The notes under the pieces are model-generated. The model did not search any database. It saw only the letters and a list, made by a program, of their open reading frames with translations, and was not told where the DNA came from. Shown here piece by piece: positions 7,055-15,403 of a DNA stretch of 64,000 bases. Source of the stretch: an uncultured Oscillospiraceae bacterium (GTDB taxonomy: Bacteria; Bacillota; Clostridia; Oscillospirales; Acutalibacteraceae); contig UQDO01000003.1 of assembly GCA_900539855.1 (NCBI GenBank), forward strand, positions 37,904 to 101,903, read 5' to 3'. Each line of letters opens with the position of its first letter. Position 1 is the stretch's first letter. The translations under genes and the position numbers were made by a program.

Positions 7055-8297
7055 ACCCTTTTCAAAAAAACAGCTTGCAACGCTGTGCTGGTGGGGTCCC
7101 GACAGTCCCTACCGTGACATGGATGCCATCATATGCGACGGTGCCGTGAGAAGCGGCAAGTCGCTCTGTATGTTCGTTTCCTTTATTGTGTGGGCAATGA
7201 CCAATTTCAAAAACGCCTCGTTTGCGGTCTGCGGACGAACGGCGTCATCGGTCAGAAGAAATCTCATTGCTCCCTACCTTCCGGTGCTGTCCCAGTTGGG
7301 GTACAGATGCGCCCTGAAATTATCGGGAGGAAATATAAAGGTGCGGATGCACGGATACGAAAACACCTTCTGGATATTCGGCGGCAAGGACGAGGCTTCC
7401 CAGTCGCTGATACAGGGTATGACGCTGTCGGGCGTTATGTTTGACGAGGTGGCGCTGATGCCGCGCTCATTCGTTGAACAGGCTCTGGCGAGGTGTTCTG
7501 TCGAAGGCTCAAAATTTTGGTTCAACTGTAACCCGTCCAACCCGGCGCATTGGTTCTACAATGAATGGATAAAGAAAGCCGACAGCAAAAGGGCGCTTTA
7601 TCTTCATTTCTCAATGGAGGAGAACCCGTCGCTCTCAAAGGAAATGCTGCAGCGGTACGAAAACATGTATTCCGGCGCATTTTACGAGCGGTTTGTAAAG
7701 GGACGCTGGGTCGCTGCAGACGGACTCATCTACCCGATGTTCGGGGACTCGTGCATGGCGGACTGCCCACAGCAGTGTTCCGGATATTATATATCCTGCG
7801 ACTACGGCACGGTCAATCCGACATCGATAGGACTGTGGGGAGAAAGCGGCGGCGTGTGGTACAGGACGCATGAGTATTATTATTCGTCAAAGCGCTCAGG
7901 CGCTCAGAAAACCGACGAGGAATACTATGCCGAGCTTGAAAAACTGGCTGACGGCAGGCGCATAAACGCGGTCATCTGCGACCCTTCGGCGGCGTCATTC
8001 ATCGCCACCATAAGAAAGCACGGTAGATTTAAGGTGATACCTGCTAAAAATGATGTTCTGGACGGCATAAGAAGGGTCTCTGACTGCCTTAAAAGCGGCA
8101 GGATAAAAATTTGCCGCGGATGCGACGATTCGGTGCGTGAGTTTTCTCTTTATTGCTGGGACGAGGGGGCGGCAAAGGACTGCCCGAGAAAGGAAAACGA
8201 CCATGCGATGGATGATATCAGATACTTTGTGTCCACCGTGCTTTACGGTGGAAGCAGAGGCAGCGTTGCAATAGCTGCAAGAAGGGATACCCTTTGA
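7044..8297 (+). CDS. Phage terminase large subunit (PBSX/XtmB type)
   Basis: 417 residues from ATG 7044 (RBS GGAGCG; the frame also opens 13 codons earlier without a good RBS). The N-terminal packaging ATPase has Walker A GAVRSGKS (residues 33-40) and Walker B VMFDEVA (Asp134/Glu135). The C-terminal RuvC-like nuclease keeps its three acidic positions: Asp253 (YISCDYGT), Asp313 (VICDPSA) and Asp390/391 (HAMDDIRY). All catalytic residues are therefore present, so the enzyme should be able to translocate and cut DNA. The gene sits between terS and portal, the standard order. Coding quality matches the host genes around it. Confidence 0.95.
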   Translation: MNFKPFSKKQLATLCWWGPDSPYRDMDAIICDGAVRSGKSLCMFVSFIVWAMTNFKNASFAVCGRTASSVRRNLIAPYLPVLSQLGYRCALKLSGGNIKVRMHGYENTFWIFGGKDEASQSLIQGMTLSGVMFDEVALMPRSFVEQALARCSVEGSKFWFNCNPSNPAHWFYNEWIKKADSKRALYLHFSMEENPSLSKEMLQRYENMYSGAFYERFVKGRWVAADGLIYPMFGDSCMADCPQQCSGYYISCDYGTVNPTSIGLWGESGGVWYRTHEYYYSSKRSGAQKTDEEYYAELEKLADGRRINAVICDPSAASFIATIRKHGRFKVIPAKNDVLDGIRRVSDCLKSGRIKICRGCDDSVREFSLYCWDEGAAKDCPRKENDHAMDDIRYFVSTVLYGGSRGSVAIAARRDTL

Positions 8298-8314
8298 TCC
8301 CGGAAAGGAAAAAG

Positions 8315-9463
8315 ATGGGCAGAAAAACACAAACAGAAAAACCGCAGAAAATAACCGCCGCAGTTCAGACGGCGCGCGGCGGCGGTCATCCGTTCGGTGT
8401 AATTGACCGTCACAGACCTCTTACACGTCCGGAATTTGCCGTTTATGACGCCATAAGAGAGGCTGTCCCGATCGTTGACGCAGCTATCGGAAAGATAATA
8501 AGGCTTATCGGCGGTTTTACGGTCAAATGCGGCGACAAGGAAGCCGAAAACGAGCTGTCAGAGTTTCTCAAAACCGTTCCGACAGGCATATGCACCTGCG
8601 GAATACAGAGCTTCTTGGGCAGCATGCTTGACAGTATGCTGATGTACGGTACGGCTGTCGGAGAAATGGTTATATCGGACAAGACCGGAAGATTGCAGGG
8701 ACTTTATAACGCGCCCCTTGACGGACTTGAGATCAAGCGCGGCGACAGTCCGTTTTGTTATTCGGTAGCTGTCAGAGACGGCGGCAAATCGGTCACATTA
8801 AGGCATCCTGAGCGTGTGATACTGTGCGCCGCAGGTGCAACATCAACACATCCGGAGGGCAGGTCATTGCTTGACGGCCTGCCGTTTGTGACCTCGGTGC
8901 TGCTTAAGATATATGACAGCATCGGCAACAATTTCGAGCGTGTCGGAAATCTGCGGTATGCCGTCACCTATAAACCGGGTGACAGCTTAGAGTCGGCTTA
9001 CGGCTCTGACCGTGCCGCCGAGATAGCCAGAGAGTGGTCGTCCGCCATGAGCGGCAAGGACGGCGTGCGCGATTTCGTCGCTGTCGGTGACGTCGATATA
9101 AAGGTCATCGGTGCAGACAATCAGGTGCTTGACAGCGAGATACCGGTGCGCCAGATGCTCGAACAGATCATAGCCAAAACGGGTATACCGCCGTTTATGC
9201 TGGGACTTTCATGGTCGAGCACCGAGAGGATGTCGTCCGAACAGTCTGATATGCTGACAAGCGAGCTTGAATATTACAGGCGCCTGCTTGACCCGGTCGT
9301 GGAGCGCATCTGCAAAGCGTGGCTGCGCGGCGAGGGCTACACATGCGAGCCCTCTGTTGTCTGGGACGACATCACGCTCAAGGATGAGGTCGAGCTCGCC
9401 AAGGCAAGGCTTTACCGTGCTCAGGCAGCGGTGATCGAGGAAAACGGAGGTGAAACAGAGTGA
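8315..9463 (+). CDS. Phage portal protein
   Basis: About 382 residues from ATG 8315, which follows the purine-rich RBS GGAAAGGAA; a TTG at 8294 overlapping terL is less likely. Segments such as PIVDAAIGKIIRLIGGFTV, MYGTAVGEMVI and GIPPFMLGLSWSSTERMSSEQSDM are typical of SPP1/PBSX-type portals, the dodecameric ring at the capsid vertex through which DNA passes. It overlaps the protease gene by 4 bp. Intact; position after terL supports the call. Confidence 0.9.
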   Translation: MGRKTQTEKPQKITAAVQTARGGGHPFGVIDRHRPLTRPEFAVYDAIREAVPIVDAAIGKIIRLIGGFTVKCGDKEAENELSEFLKTVPTGICTCGIQSFLGSMLDSMLMYGTAVGEMVISDKTGRLQGLYNAPLDGLEIKRGDSPFCYSVAVRDGGKSVTLRHPERVILCAAGATSTHPEGRSLLDGLPFVTSVLLKIYDSIGNNFERVGNLRYAVTYKPGDSLESAYGSDRAAEIAREWSSAMSGKDGVRDFVAVGDVDIKVIGADNQVLDSEIPVRQMLEQIIAKTGIPPFMLGLSWSSTERMSSEQSDMLTSELEYYRRLLDPVVERICKAWLRGEGYTCEPSVVWDDITLKDEVELAKARLYRAQAAVIEENGGETE

Positions 9464-10416
9464 AAAACGGTTGCATAGGGAATGTAGGCGCCCCGAGCGA
9501 GGAAGAACTGTCCCTTATAAACAAGTTTACACGCAGGACCTTTTCGGCTGACGAGGTATATGCGTTTTCGGTTGTTTTGTGCGACAACGATGTTGACCGC
9601 GACTTCGAGCGGTTCAGCGATGATGCGCTTTGTAAAATGGCTGAGCTTTTCGTAGGAAAGACAGGTATATTCGATCATTCGCACAAAAGCGAAAACCAGT
9701 GTGCGAGAATATTTTCCTGCGAAGCACAGGATGTGCCCGACCGTAAAACAAGGCTGGGTGAGCCTTACAAAAGGCTGTTTGCAAGAGCGTATACCCCAAA
9801 ATCGCAAAGATCGGAGGAGCTTATACTTGACATCGATGCTGGCATCAAAAAGGAGGTCAGCGTTGGCTGCTCAATGGGTTCTTCACGCTGCTCGATATGC
9901 GGCGAGCCGTTCGGCAGTTGCAATCATATAAAGGGCAGGACCTATAAATCGGGCGGTGTAAAAAAGCTGTGCTATTTTGAGCTATCCGATCCGCGTGATG
10001 CATACGAATGGTCCTTTGTCGCGGTTCCGGCTCAGAGAGAAGCAGGGGTCGTAAAAAGCTACAGCAGTGAGGATATTGAAATAGGCGGTATTTTAAAAAG
10101 CGCCGAAAACGGGAACGTTACGCTGTCGGGCAGTGAGGCAAAAATGCTTTCCGAACGCATTAAAAGCCTCGACGCTATTGCCGCAGACGCAGGGAACTTC
10201 TTAAAGTGCAAAAGGGACGAGCTTGTAAAGTTGCTCATGCCGTCGGCAAACGAGAAAATCTGCGCCTTGGTCGGCGAAATGCTTGACGAAATGGAGCCTG
10301 CAAGGCTTTATAAGCTGTACAAGGAGGCACAGTCGGCGGATGACGAGCCCCGGTCACAGCTTTTGACCCACAAAACAAAAATAAACAACGATAAAAACAA
10401 AATATTTATGATTTAA
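9460..10416 (+). CDS. Prohead protease / scaffold protein (XkdF-like)
   Basis: 318 residues, GTG start overlapping the portal stop. The N-terminal ~200 residues look like a Ser/His prohead protease: candidate His at 73/75 (GIFDHSHKSEN) and Ser at 134 (KEVSVGCSMG). A CxxC...CxH zinc-knuckle-like insertion (CSICGEPFGSCNH, residues 144-156) follows the serine, as in some Gram-positive phage homologues. The acidic/basic C-terminal third is predicted helical and could act as scaffold, removed during capsid maturation. The call rests on motifs and on position between portal and capsid genes. Confidence 0.78.
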   Translation: MKNGCIGNVGAPSEEELSLINKFTRRTFSADEVYAFSVVLCDNDVDRDFERFSDDALCKMAELFVGKTGIFDHSHKSENQCARIFSCEAQDVPDRKTRLGEPYKRLFARAYTPKSQRSEELILDIDAGIKKEVSVGCSMGSSRCSICGEPFGSCNHIKGRTYKSGGVKKLCYFELSDPRDAYEWSFVAVPAQREAGVVKSYSSEDIEIGGILKSAENGNVTLSGSEAKMLSERIKSLDAIAADAGNFLKCKRDELVKLLMPSANEKICALVGEMLDEMEPARLYKLYKEAQSADDEPRSQLLTHKTKINNDKNKIFMI

Positions 10417-10431
10417 GAAAAGGTGATATAA

Positions 10432-10773
10432 ATGATCAGTTTCAAAGGATTTGACCAGAAAATACTGACCTTTAAGGTGGCATCAGCCATCGATGCCGGT
10501 ACTCCGGTAAAGATCAGCGCAAACAGCACCGTAGCAAAGGCTGGGGCGAATGCTGCGTTTGTCGGTATAGTTTCATCTTCGTCTGATGACGCAGCAGCGG
10601 TCATAATGGGCGGCTATGTCGAACTGCCGTACAGCGGCGACAGTGCTCCGGCGCTTGGAACCGTTACGGTTGCCGCAGACGGCGACGGCGGCATCACTGC
10701 TGCCTCCACAGGCAGAACCGTCACTGTGCTTACGGTTGACACTACCGCCAAGACAGTCGGAATTATTCTTTAA
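10432..10773 (+). CDS. Putative capsid decoration / cement protein
   Basis: 113 residues, rich in Ala, Thr, Val and Gly, with short beta-strand patterns (ASAIDAGTPVKISANSTV, LGTVTVAADGDGG) as in small trimeric head-decoration proteins. It lies directly upstream of the major capsid gene, the usual place for such proteins. RBS AAAGGTG precedes ATG 10432. No catalytic residues. The assignment depends mainly on composition, size and position. Confidence 0.6.
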   Translation: MISFKGFDQKILTFKVASAIDAGTPVKISANSTVAKAGANAAFVGIVSSSSDDAAAVIMGGYVELPYSGDSAPALGTVTVAADGDGGITAASTGRTVTVLTVDTTAKTVGIIL

Positions 10774-10790
10774 TCAAAAGGAGAAAAGTT

Positions 10791-11798
10791 ATGAATTTTG
10801 ATAATATCGTACTTGAAAAAGGAATGTACACCAATCCGGACAAAAGCTTTTCAGAAATACTTGAGGAGCTCGATCCTTCGGCACAGTATGCAGGCACCGA
10901 ATATGAAGGTCTTGACGCCTTCGGCCGTCAGCTCAAGCGCTTCGATATAAAGGTTTCGGGCGCCGGCTCAGACTGTATATCCAAGTTCTTCTCGGCAACC
11001 CAGTCGGCAACTCTTTTCCCTGAGTATATTTCACGCGCAGTCCGTCAGGGAATGGAGGATGCGGATATGCTTTCCGGAATAATCGCTGCCACCACACGCA
11101 TCAACAGTCTTGACTACCGCACCATCGCATCGGTTCCGTCGGACGACGAAAAGGAGCTGAAGCGCGTTGAGGAAGGCGCATTTATTCCTGAAACGGTTGT
11201 AAAGACAAGAGAAAACCTTGTAAAGCTTCACAAGCGCGGACGCATGCTTGTAGCCTCATATGAGGCACTTAAATATCAGAAGATCGACCTGTTCTCGGTA
11301 ACTCTCCGCCAGATAGGCGCTCACATTGCGCGCAGTCAGTTTGCTGACGCCGTGAATGTCCTTATTTCAGGCGACGGCAACAGCAATCCTGCCTCACAGA
11401 TAAATGCCGCAACTTCGGGTACACTCAGCTATCAAGATCTGCTTTCTCTTTACAAGAAGCTTGATCCGTATGTGCTCAACCGCCTTATCATGTCCCCCTC
11501 TACCATGATGCAGCTTATGAACCTCTCCGAGTTTAAGAATCCGCTTACCGGTATCAACTTCCAGGGAACCGGCAACCCGGGCAATCCGCTCGGTGCTAAG
11601 GTACTTCGCTCTTCAGCAGTTGACGACAACAAGATAATCGGTCTTGACGCAGGCTGCGCGCTTGAAAAGGTCGTAGCGTCAGATATAAGCATTGACTATG
11701 ACAAGCTTATCGACCGCCAGCTTGAAAGAGCCGTTATAACCACCACCGCCGGATTTGCCAAAATATTCAACGAGGCATCGGCTGTTCTTAAAATATAA
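10791..11798 (+). CDS. Major capsid protein (HK97 fold)
   Basis: 335 residues. The order fits the HK97 fold: N-terminal arm (about 1-70), spine helix and E-loop region, then the P and A domains with LNRLIMSPSTMMQLMNLSEFKNPLTG and an A-domain loop NFQGTGNPGNPLGAKVL. No long delta domain precedes it, consistent with the scaffold being supplied by the preceding gene. RBS AGGAG precedes ATG 10791, and the stop overlaps the next start by one base. Full length and undisturbed. In principle it could self-assemble with the neighbouring protease, portal and decoration protein. Confidence 0.88.
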   Translation: MNFDNIVLEKGMYTNPDKSFSEILEELDPSAQYAGTEYEGLDAFGRQLKRFDIKVSGAGSDCISKFFSATQSATLFPEYISRAVRQGMEDADMLSGIIAATTRINSLDYRTIASVPSDDEKELKRVEEGAFIPETVVKTRENLVKLHKRGRMLVASYEALKYQKIDLFSVTLRQIGAHIARSQFADAVNVLISGDGNSNPASQINAATSGTLSYQDLLSLYKKLDPYVLNRLIMSPSTMMQLMNLSEFKNPLTGINFQGTGNPGNPLGAKVLRSSAVDDNKIIGLDAGCALEKVVASDISIDYDKLIDRQLERAVITTTAGFAKIFNEASAVLKI

Positions 11799-12178
11799 TG
11801 ATCGCCACAAAATACCGCATTTCGGCTGACAGGGTGATGGGAATATACAAATCTCTTACCGGTGAGGAGAAGGTCGGCAGTGACGGCGGAGAATTCTGCC
11901 GCACTGCGGTCAATGTAATGCAGCGGTGGCTAAAGGACAGTGCCGAAGCAGCGCCTTATGACGATCTTTTGTGTTATGCTGCGGCATGTATGGCTTACTA
12001 CCGATATGTGCTGAAAAGCTCGGTTACCGCGTCCGACCTCAAAGCCGGCGATATTTCGATCATTGACTGTTCGGAAAAGGCTGTCTCATATGCAAAAGCA
12101 CTCTATGATGACGCCATTGCCGATGTGGAATTCCTGCTGAAGCCAAAACGTTTCGCTTTTATATCCGTAAAGGGGTGA
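11798..12178 (+). CDS. Putative head-tail connector / head completion protein
   Basis: 126 residues, mostly helical, beginning MIATKYRISADRVMGIYKSL. Size, helical content and position directly after the capsid gene match gp6-like (XkdH-type) connectors that dock under the portal. I see no sequence motif that proves it. The start ATG overlaps the capsid stop codon (TAATG), indicating tight translational coupling. Confidence 0.6.
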   Translation: MIATKYRISADRVMGIYKSLTGEEKVGSDGGEFCRTAVNVMQRWLKDSAEAAPYDDLLCYAAACMAYYRYVLKSSVTASDLKAGDISIIDCSEKAVSYAKALYDDAIADVEFLLKPKRFAFISVKG

Positions 12179-12187
12179 ATTAAAGTC

Positions 12188-12550
12188 TTGAGTAGATTTT
12201 CCAAAGGTGTGGAGCGTCTGCTCCAGCGCTCCGGATCGGACGCCATAGTCTATTATCCGAACGAGCTTAACGTTTCTGTCAAGGCTATAATACAGCCCAT
12301 GAGGTACAAAAATAAAATGTACCTTGACATGGACCGGAACGAGCTTGGCTTCCGTGACAACGAGTGCTTTTTATATATAGGTCCGCCGTGGCCGGACTTT
12401 TGCCATCTCTGGAACGGTGTGGTCATCAAATCGGGTGGGAGATCCTTCGGGATCTCCCGTGCCGACAAAATATCGTTCGGCGGTGAGACCGTTTATATCT
12501 GGGCGGTGCTGAAGCCGCGTATAAAGGATGATCTTTATGACACCAACTAA
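12188..12550 (+). CDS. Putative head-closure protein
   Basis: 120 residues, TTG start behind GGGGTGAAT. The N-terminus is basic (FSKGVERLLQRSGSDAIVYY) and the remainder is beta-rich (YIWAVLKPRI). This resembles small SPP1 gp16 / XkdI-type closure proteins in length and position (second gene after capsid). Assignment is by synteny with PBSX-like modules, not by a diagnostic motif. It overlaps the next gene by 14 bp. Confidence 0.5.
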   Translation: MSRFSKGVERLLQRSGSDAIVYYPNELNVSVKAIIQPMRYKNKMYLDMDRNELGFRDNECFLYIGPPWPDFCHLWNGVVIKSGGRSFGISRADKISFGGETVYIWAVLKPRIKDDLYDTN

Positions 12551-12968
12551 AGGCATAATCGAATACGTCTGCGAATACTATGAAGGCAAAGAAGGGCTTG
12601 ACGATATAACGTTTATACCGGAATTTCCGGGCAAGCGGCATGACCTGCCGCTAAGAGGAAAAATAGTTTCGATAGGTATAGACAGGGTGCGCGTCATGCC
12701 GGCTGAAAATGCCGTAAAAATAGCCAATAACGCTTCACCCGCCACCATGCGGATCAAAATGTGCATATGCGCTCCGTCAACCACCAACGGCAAGGACTGC
12801 TACAATGTACTTGACCGCATTATCGAAAATTCGAGGAACCTTGTAGCACTCAACAGCGTGGCATGTATTGAAACCGGCGAGCTTAAATACAGCAATTCCA
12901 TAACCGGTCTTTTACTGCCGCTTTATATAACGCTCAACATCAAAAATATGTTTGATTATACCGAATGA
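12537..12968 (+). CDS. Last gene of the phage head module (neck/tail-completion-like)
   Basis: 143 residues from ATG 12537 (RBS AAGGA; an ATG at 12528 is too close to it). Beta-rich, with PLRGKIVSIGIDRVRVMP and a C-terminal segment SITGLLLPLYITLNIKNMF. In PBSX-like order this position holds XkdJ/tail-terminator-like proteins. No tail sheath, tape measure, baseplate or lysis gene follows: a terminator begins 6 bp after the stop codon. Function unproven. Confidence 0.5.
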   Translation: MTPTKGIIEYVCEYYEGKEGLDDITFIPEFPGKRHDLPLRGKIVSIGIDRVRVMPAENAVKIANNASPATMRIKMCICAPSTTNGKDCYNVLDRIIENSRNLVALNSVACIETGELKYSNSITGLLLPLYITLNIKNMFDYTE

Positions 12969-12973
12969 AAGAA

Positions 12974-13008
12974 GCGGAGCGCCCTTTATATATTAAAGGA
13001 CGCTCCGC
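12974..13008. terminator. Bidirectional terminator closing the phage module
   Basis: Stem GCGGAGCG / CGCTCCGC (12974-12981, 13001-13008), extended by CCTTTA/TAAAGG inside. It separates the plus-strand phage module from the convergent DUF305 gene and marks the abrupt end of the phage-derived segment. Confidence 0.75.
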
Positions 13009-13013
13009 GAAAT

Positions 13014-13589
13014 TTATCTGCATGACGGGTCGCTTTTTAAAAACGCCTGCATTTGGCGCACGCCTTCAGTCCGCTCATCGATTATGGAATTGAGCAGCGG
13101 CGGCAGCTTAGGACAAAGATTAAACATAAGCGCGTTTTGCGACATGCGTATGGCGCCCATGTGGTGCGGTATCATCTCGCGGCAGAAATCGGCGTCAATG
13201 TCGCCCGAAGCCGGCGCGCTTCTCATCTGCGTCAGCATGGTCCTGTATATCCTGTCGTAGTTTCTGGCGTAGTGCTTTAGTTCGTCGGCGGTGTTTTCAT
13301 ATGTGCCGCACTGCAGCAGCATGTCGCGCATTGCGTTTATGCCTGCCGTCTGCGTCTTTATTATATTGTTTGCAAAATTTATCATGGCTTCGGACTTTGT
13401 GTAGTGCAAAAGATTCTTTGACATCTGAACAGCTGCCTCGTGATGAGGTATCATCTGCACTATAAAATTGTGCGAGATGCTGTCAGATATCGTGGCATCG
13501 GTCATGCCGACCGCCATTTCGTTGACTATTGCATAATAAAGTCCGAGGTAATCGCCTACATAATTCTCGTTGCCCATAGTTTCGGTCAT
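13014..13589 (-). CDS. DUF305 family protein (double MIPHH motif)
   Basis: 191 residues. Two copies of the DUF305 signature are present: MIPHHEAAVQMSKN in the first half and MIPHHMGAIRMSQN in the second. The family has a four-helix ferritin-like fold and is often linked to metal (copper) binding through the HH pairs. No signal peptide or membrane helix is visible, so the protein is probably cytoplasmic. RBS AAGGAGTG precedes ATG 13589. Single-gene unit, converging on the phage module. Confidence 0.88.
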   Translation of the reverse strand: MTETMGNENYVGDYLGLYYAIVNEMAVGMTDATISDSISHNFIVQMIPHHEAAVQMSKNLLHYTKSEAMINFANNIIKTQTAGINAMRDMLLQCGTYENTADELKHYARNYDRIYRTMLTQMRSAPASGDIDADFCREMIPHHMGAIRMSQNALMFNLCPKLPPLLNSIIDERTEGVRQMQAFLKSDPSCR

Positions 13590-13672
13590 TGTGGCACACT
13601 CCTTTGCCTACATTATATGCAGAATAAAAATATCCGGCGACCGAAATGATCACCGGATATTAAAGTCACATA

Positions 13673-15022
13673 TTATTTTTCGAATATAATTGTCGATACC
13701 GAGTTGGGCAGGGCCTCGATATAATACCAGTTGCCGTCCTTTTCATACTGCAGCTGCAGCTTTGCCGCACCGGGGTTTGAAACGGTCAGCACATAGGTGC
13801 CGTCCGGGTTCAGAGCGGCGAGCAGCTCAACGTGCCTGACAGTGCCCGGAAAGCTGAACATGCCGGGGTGCTGTTGCTGTAAATGGGCGTCGTATATTGC
13901 GGCACCCGGCTTTATATGCCTTGAAAAGTGCGAGAACGCGCGATACTGTCCGCTGTATGTAAGCTCACCTGTCTGGCTGTTTAAGGTTGCGAGACCGCCG
14001 CAGAAAAACGGACCTATGTTGGGACCGCCGACCTCGTCAAGCAGAAGGTTCCAGCCGGTAAAGGTGCGGCAGCCGTGCTTCAGTGCTTTTGACATGATTA
14101 CGCCCCATTTGCACCAGTCGGTTGCGTAATTGTCGTAAAGCCTCGGTCCGCCCTCGGTGAAATGATATTCAAGATCGGGGTATTTTTCCTTTACAAAATC
14201 AATATCCTCAACCGCTCCGCTGTAGTAATGGAAGGCTACGCCGTCACATTCCTCAGACAGTTCCTTGTATTCGTCAAGCTGCCACAGAACCTTTGGCCAC
14301 GAGCTGAAATTATGGTCGTGCATAAACACCTTGACGTCCCTGCCTGCCGCTTTCAGCCTGCGCTTTAATGCAATTATGAATTTTGCTTCAATATCCGGAT
14401 GCCAGAGACATGCCGGCATTTTGCCCTCCTGAGTGGTTTCTGTCTCATTCTGTGCGGTAAGAGCGGCGACATTTATACCGCGCTTTTCGTATTCTTCTAT
14501 AAAGCGTATCAGATAGTCAGCGTAGCAGTCGATAAACTGCTCGCGCATACAGCCGCCGCACATTGAACCGCCGGTCTTCATCCAGCCCGGCGGACTCCAC
14601 GGGGAAGCAAATACAAACATGTCCGGACGAACCTTCAGCGCTTCCTTTATCATCGGCACGGTGTAGTCGTCATCGCGTTCGACTGAAAAGTGCTCAAGCG
14701 ATGTGTCGTTTTTAACATCATCGTATGAATAAAGCTCGGCGGAATAGTCACTCGACGCGACCGAAAGTCTTGCAACCGAAAGTCCAAGACCGTCGTCGCC
14801 GTAAATGTCGTTCAGAAAATCCGCCCTTTTCTGCTCATCCATGAGGGCAAGATTATAGCAGGACGAGCCGGTGATTGCAACGCCGAAGCCGTGAAAATCG
14901 GTATTTACCGGTGCTTCTGATACGATGATCGTTTCAGCTCCGCCCATTTTGCCGCCCGTAGGTTTTAAAACATAGGGTCTTAAGTTAAAATCCTTTGTGG
15001 TCTGATACTGTGTTACCTTCAT
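13673..15022 (-). CDS. Glycoside hydrolase family 30 enzyme
   Basis: 449 residues forming a (beta/alpha)8 barrel with a C-terminal beta domain (DGTYVLTVSNPGAAKLQLQ). The acid/base Glu193 lies in AQNETE and the nucleophile Glu290 in YHFTEGG, both typical GH30 positions; SPPGWMKTGG is the conserved family loop. GH30 covers glucosylceramidase, beta-1,6-glucanase and xylanase-type activities, and the substrate cannot be told here. No signal peptide, so it acts inside the cell on imported oligosaccharides. The DUF1653 gene lies just upstream (3-bp gap) in the same direction. Confidence 0.9.
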   Translation of the reverse strand: MKVTQYQTTKDFNLRPYVLKPTGGKMGGAETIIVSEAPVNTDFHGFGVAITGSSCYNLALMDEQKRADFLNDIYGDDGLGLSVARLSVASSDYSAELYSYDDVKNDTSLEHFSVERDDDYTVPMIKEALKVRPDMFVFASPWSPPGWMKTGGSMCGGCMREQFIDCYADYLIRFIEEYEKRGINVAALTAQNETETTQEGKMPACLWHPDIEAKFIIALKRRLKAAGRDVKVFMHDHNFSSWPKVLWQLDEYKELSEECDGVAFHYYSGAVEDIDFVKEKYPDLEYHFTEGGPRLYDNYATDWCKWGVIMSKALKHGCRTFTGWNLLLDEVGGPNIGPFFCGGLATLNSQTGELTYSGQYRAFSHFSRHIKPGAAIYDAHLQQQHPGMFSFPGTVRHVELLAALNPDGTYVLTVSNPGAAKLQLQYEKDGNWYYIEALPNSVSTIIFEK

Positions 15023-15025
15023 GAA

Positions 15026-15274
15026 TCACACCTCATCAACAGTGGTTTGTTTTATTTTTTCAAACCGTCTGACCGTGGTTTCCCCGATCTTTACGGTTTC
15101 GTTCCACATATGCGCCGGACGCGCCCAAACGTCATGTCCGCCGTAAAGTGCGCGGTAGATGACCATGTCCTCAAGCGTTTCGCTGTTTTTAGCCATAAAA
15201 AGCACTTCGTATTCTCCGCCTTTATAGTGACGGTAAATACCCGGTGCTATGTCGTACTTCGAATTGTCAGACAT
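15026..15274 (-). CDS. DUF1653 domain protein
   Basis: 82 residues covering the whole DUF1653 domain, with the diagnostic GIYRHYKGGEYEVL and ALYGGHDVWARPAHMW. In other bacteria the domain appears alone or fused to housekeeping enzymes; its function is unknown. It forms an operon with the GH30 gene downstream on the minus strand. Confidence 0.85.
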   Translation of the reverse strand: MSDNSKYDIAPGIYRHYKGGEYEVLFMAKNSETLEDMVIYRALYGGHDVWARPAHMWNETVKIGETTVRRFEKIKQTTVDEV

Positions 15275-15403
15275 TCTTTTGTACCGCCTTTTTGATACTT
15301 TTTTATTATGATACAGTCAGTTTTTATAAATGTCAATGAATATTTGCCAAAAACATTTTTTTGTGATACAATATCATTGTATAATAATTTGCGGGGTGAA
15401 TTT

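Noticed and set aside
6572..12968. Complete prophage
   Set aside because: Tail, lysis, replication, repressor and integrase genes are missing and chromosomal genes lie on both sides within 50-200 bp.
13014..13589. DUF305 gene as part of the phage module
   Set aside because: It is on the opposite strand beyond a bidirectional terminator and belongs to a chromosomal metal-related family.
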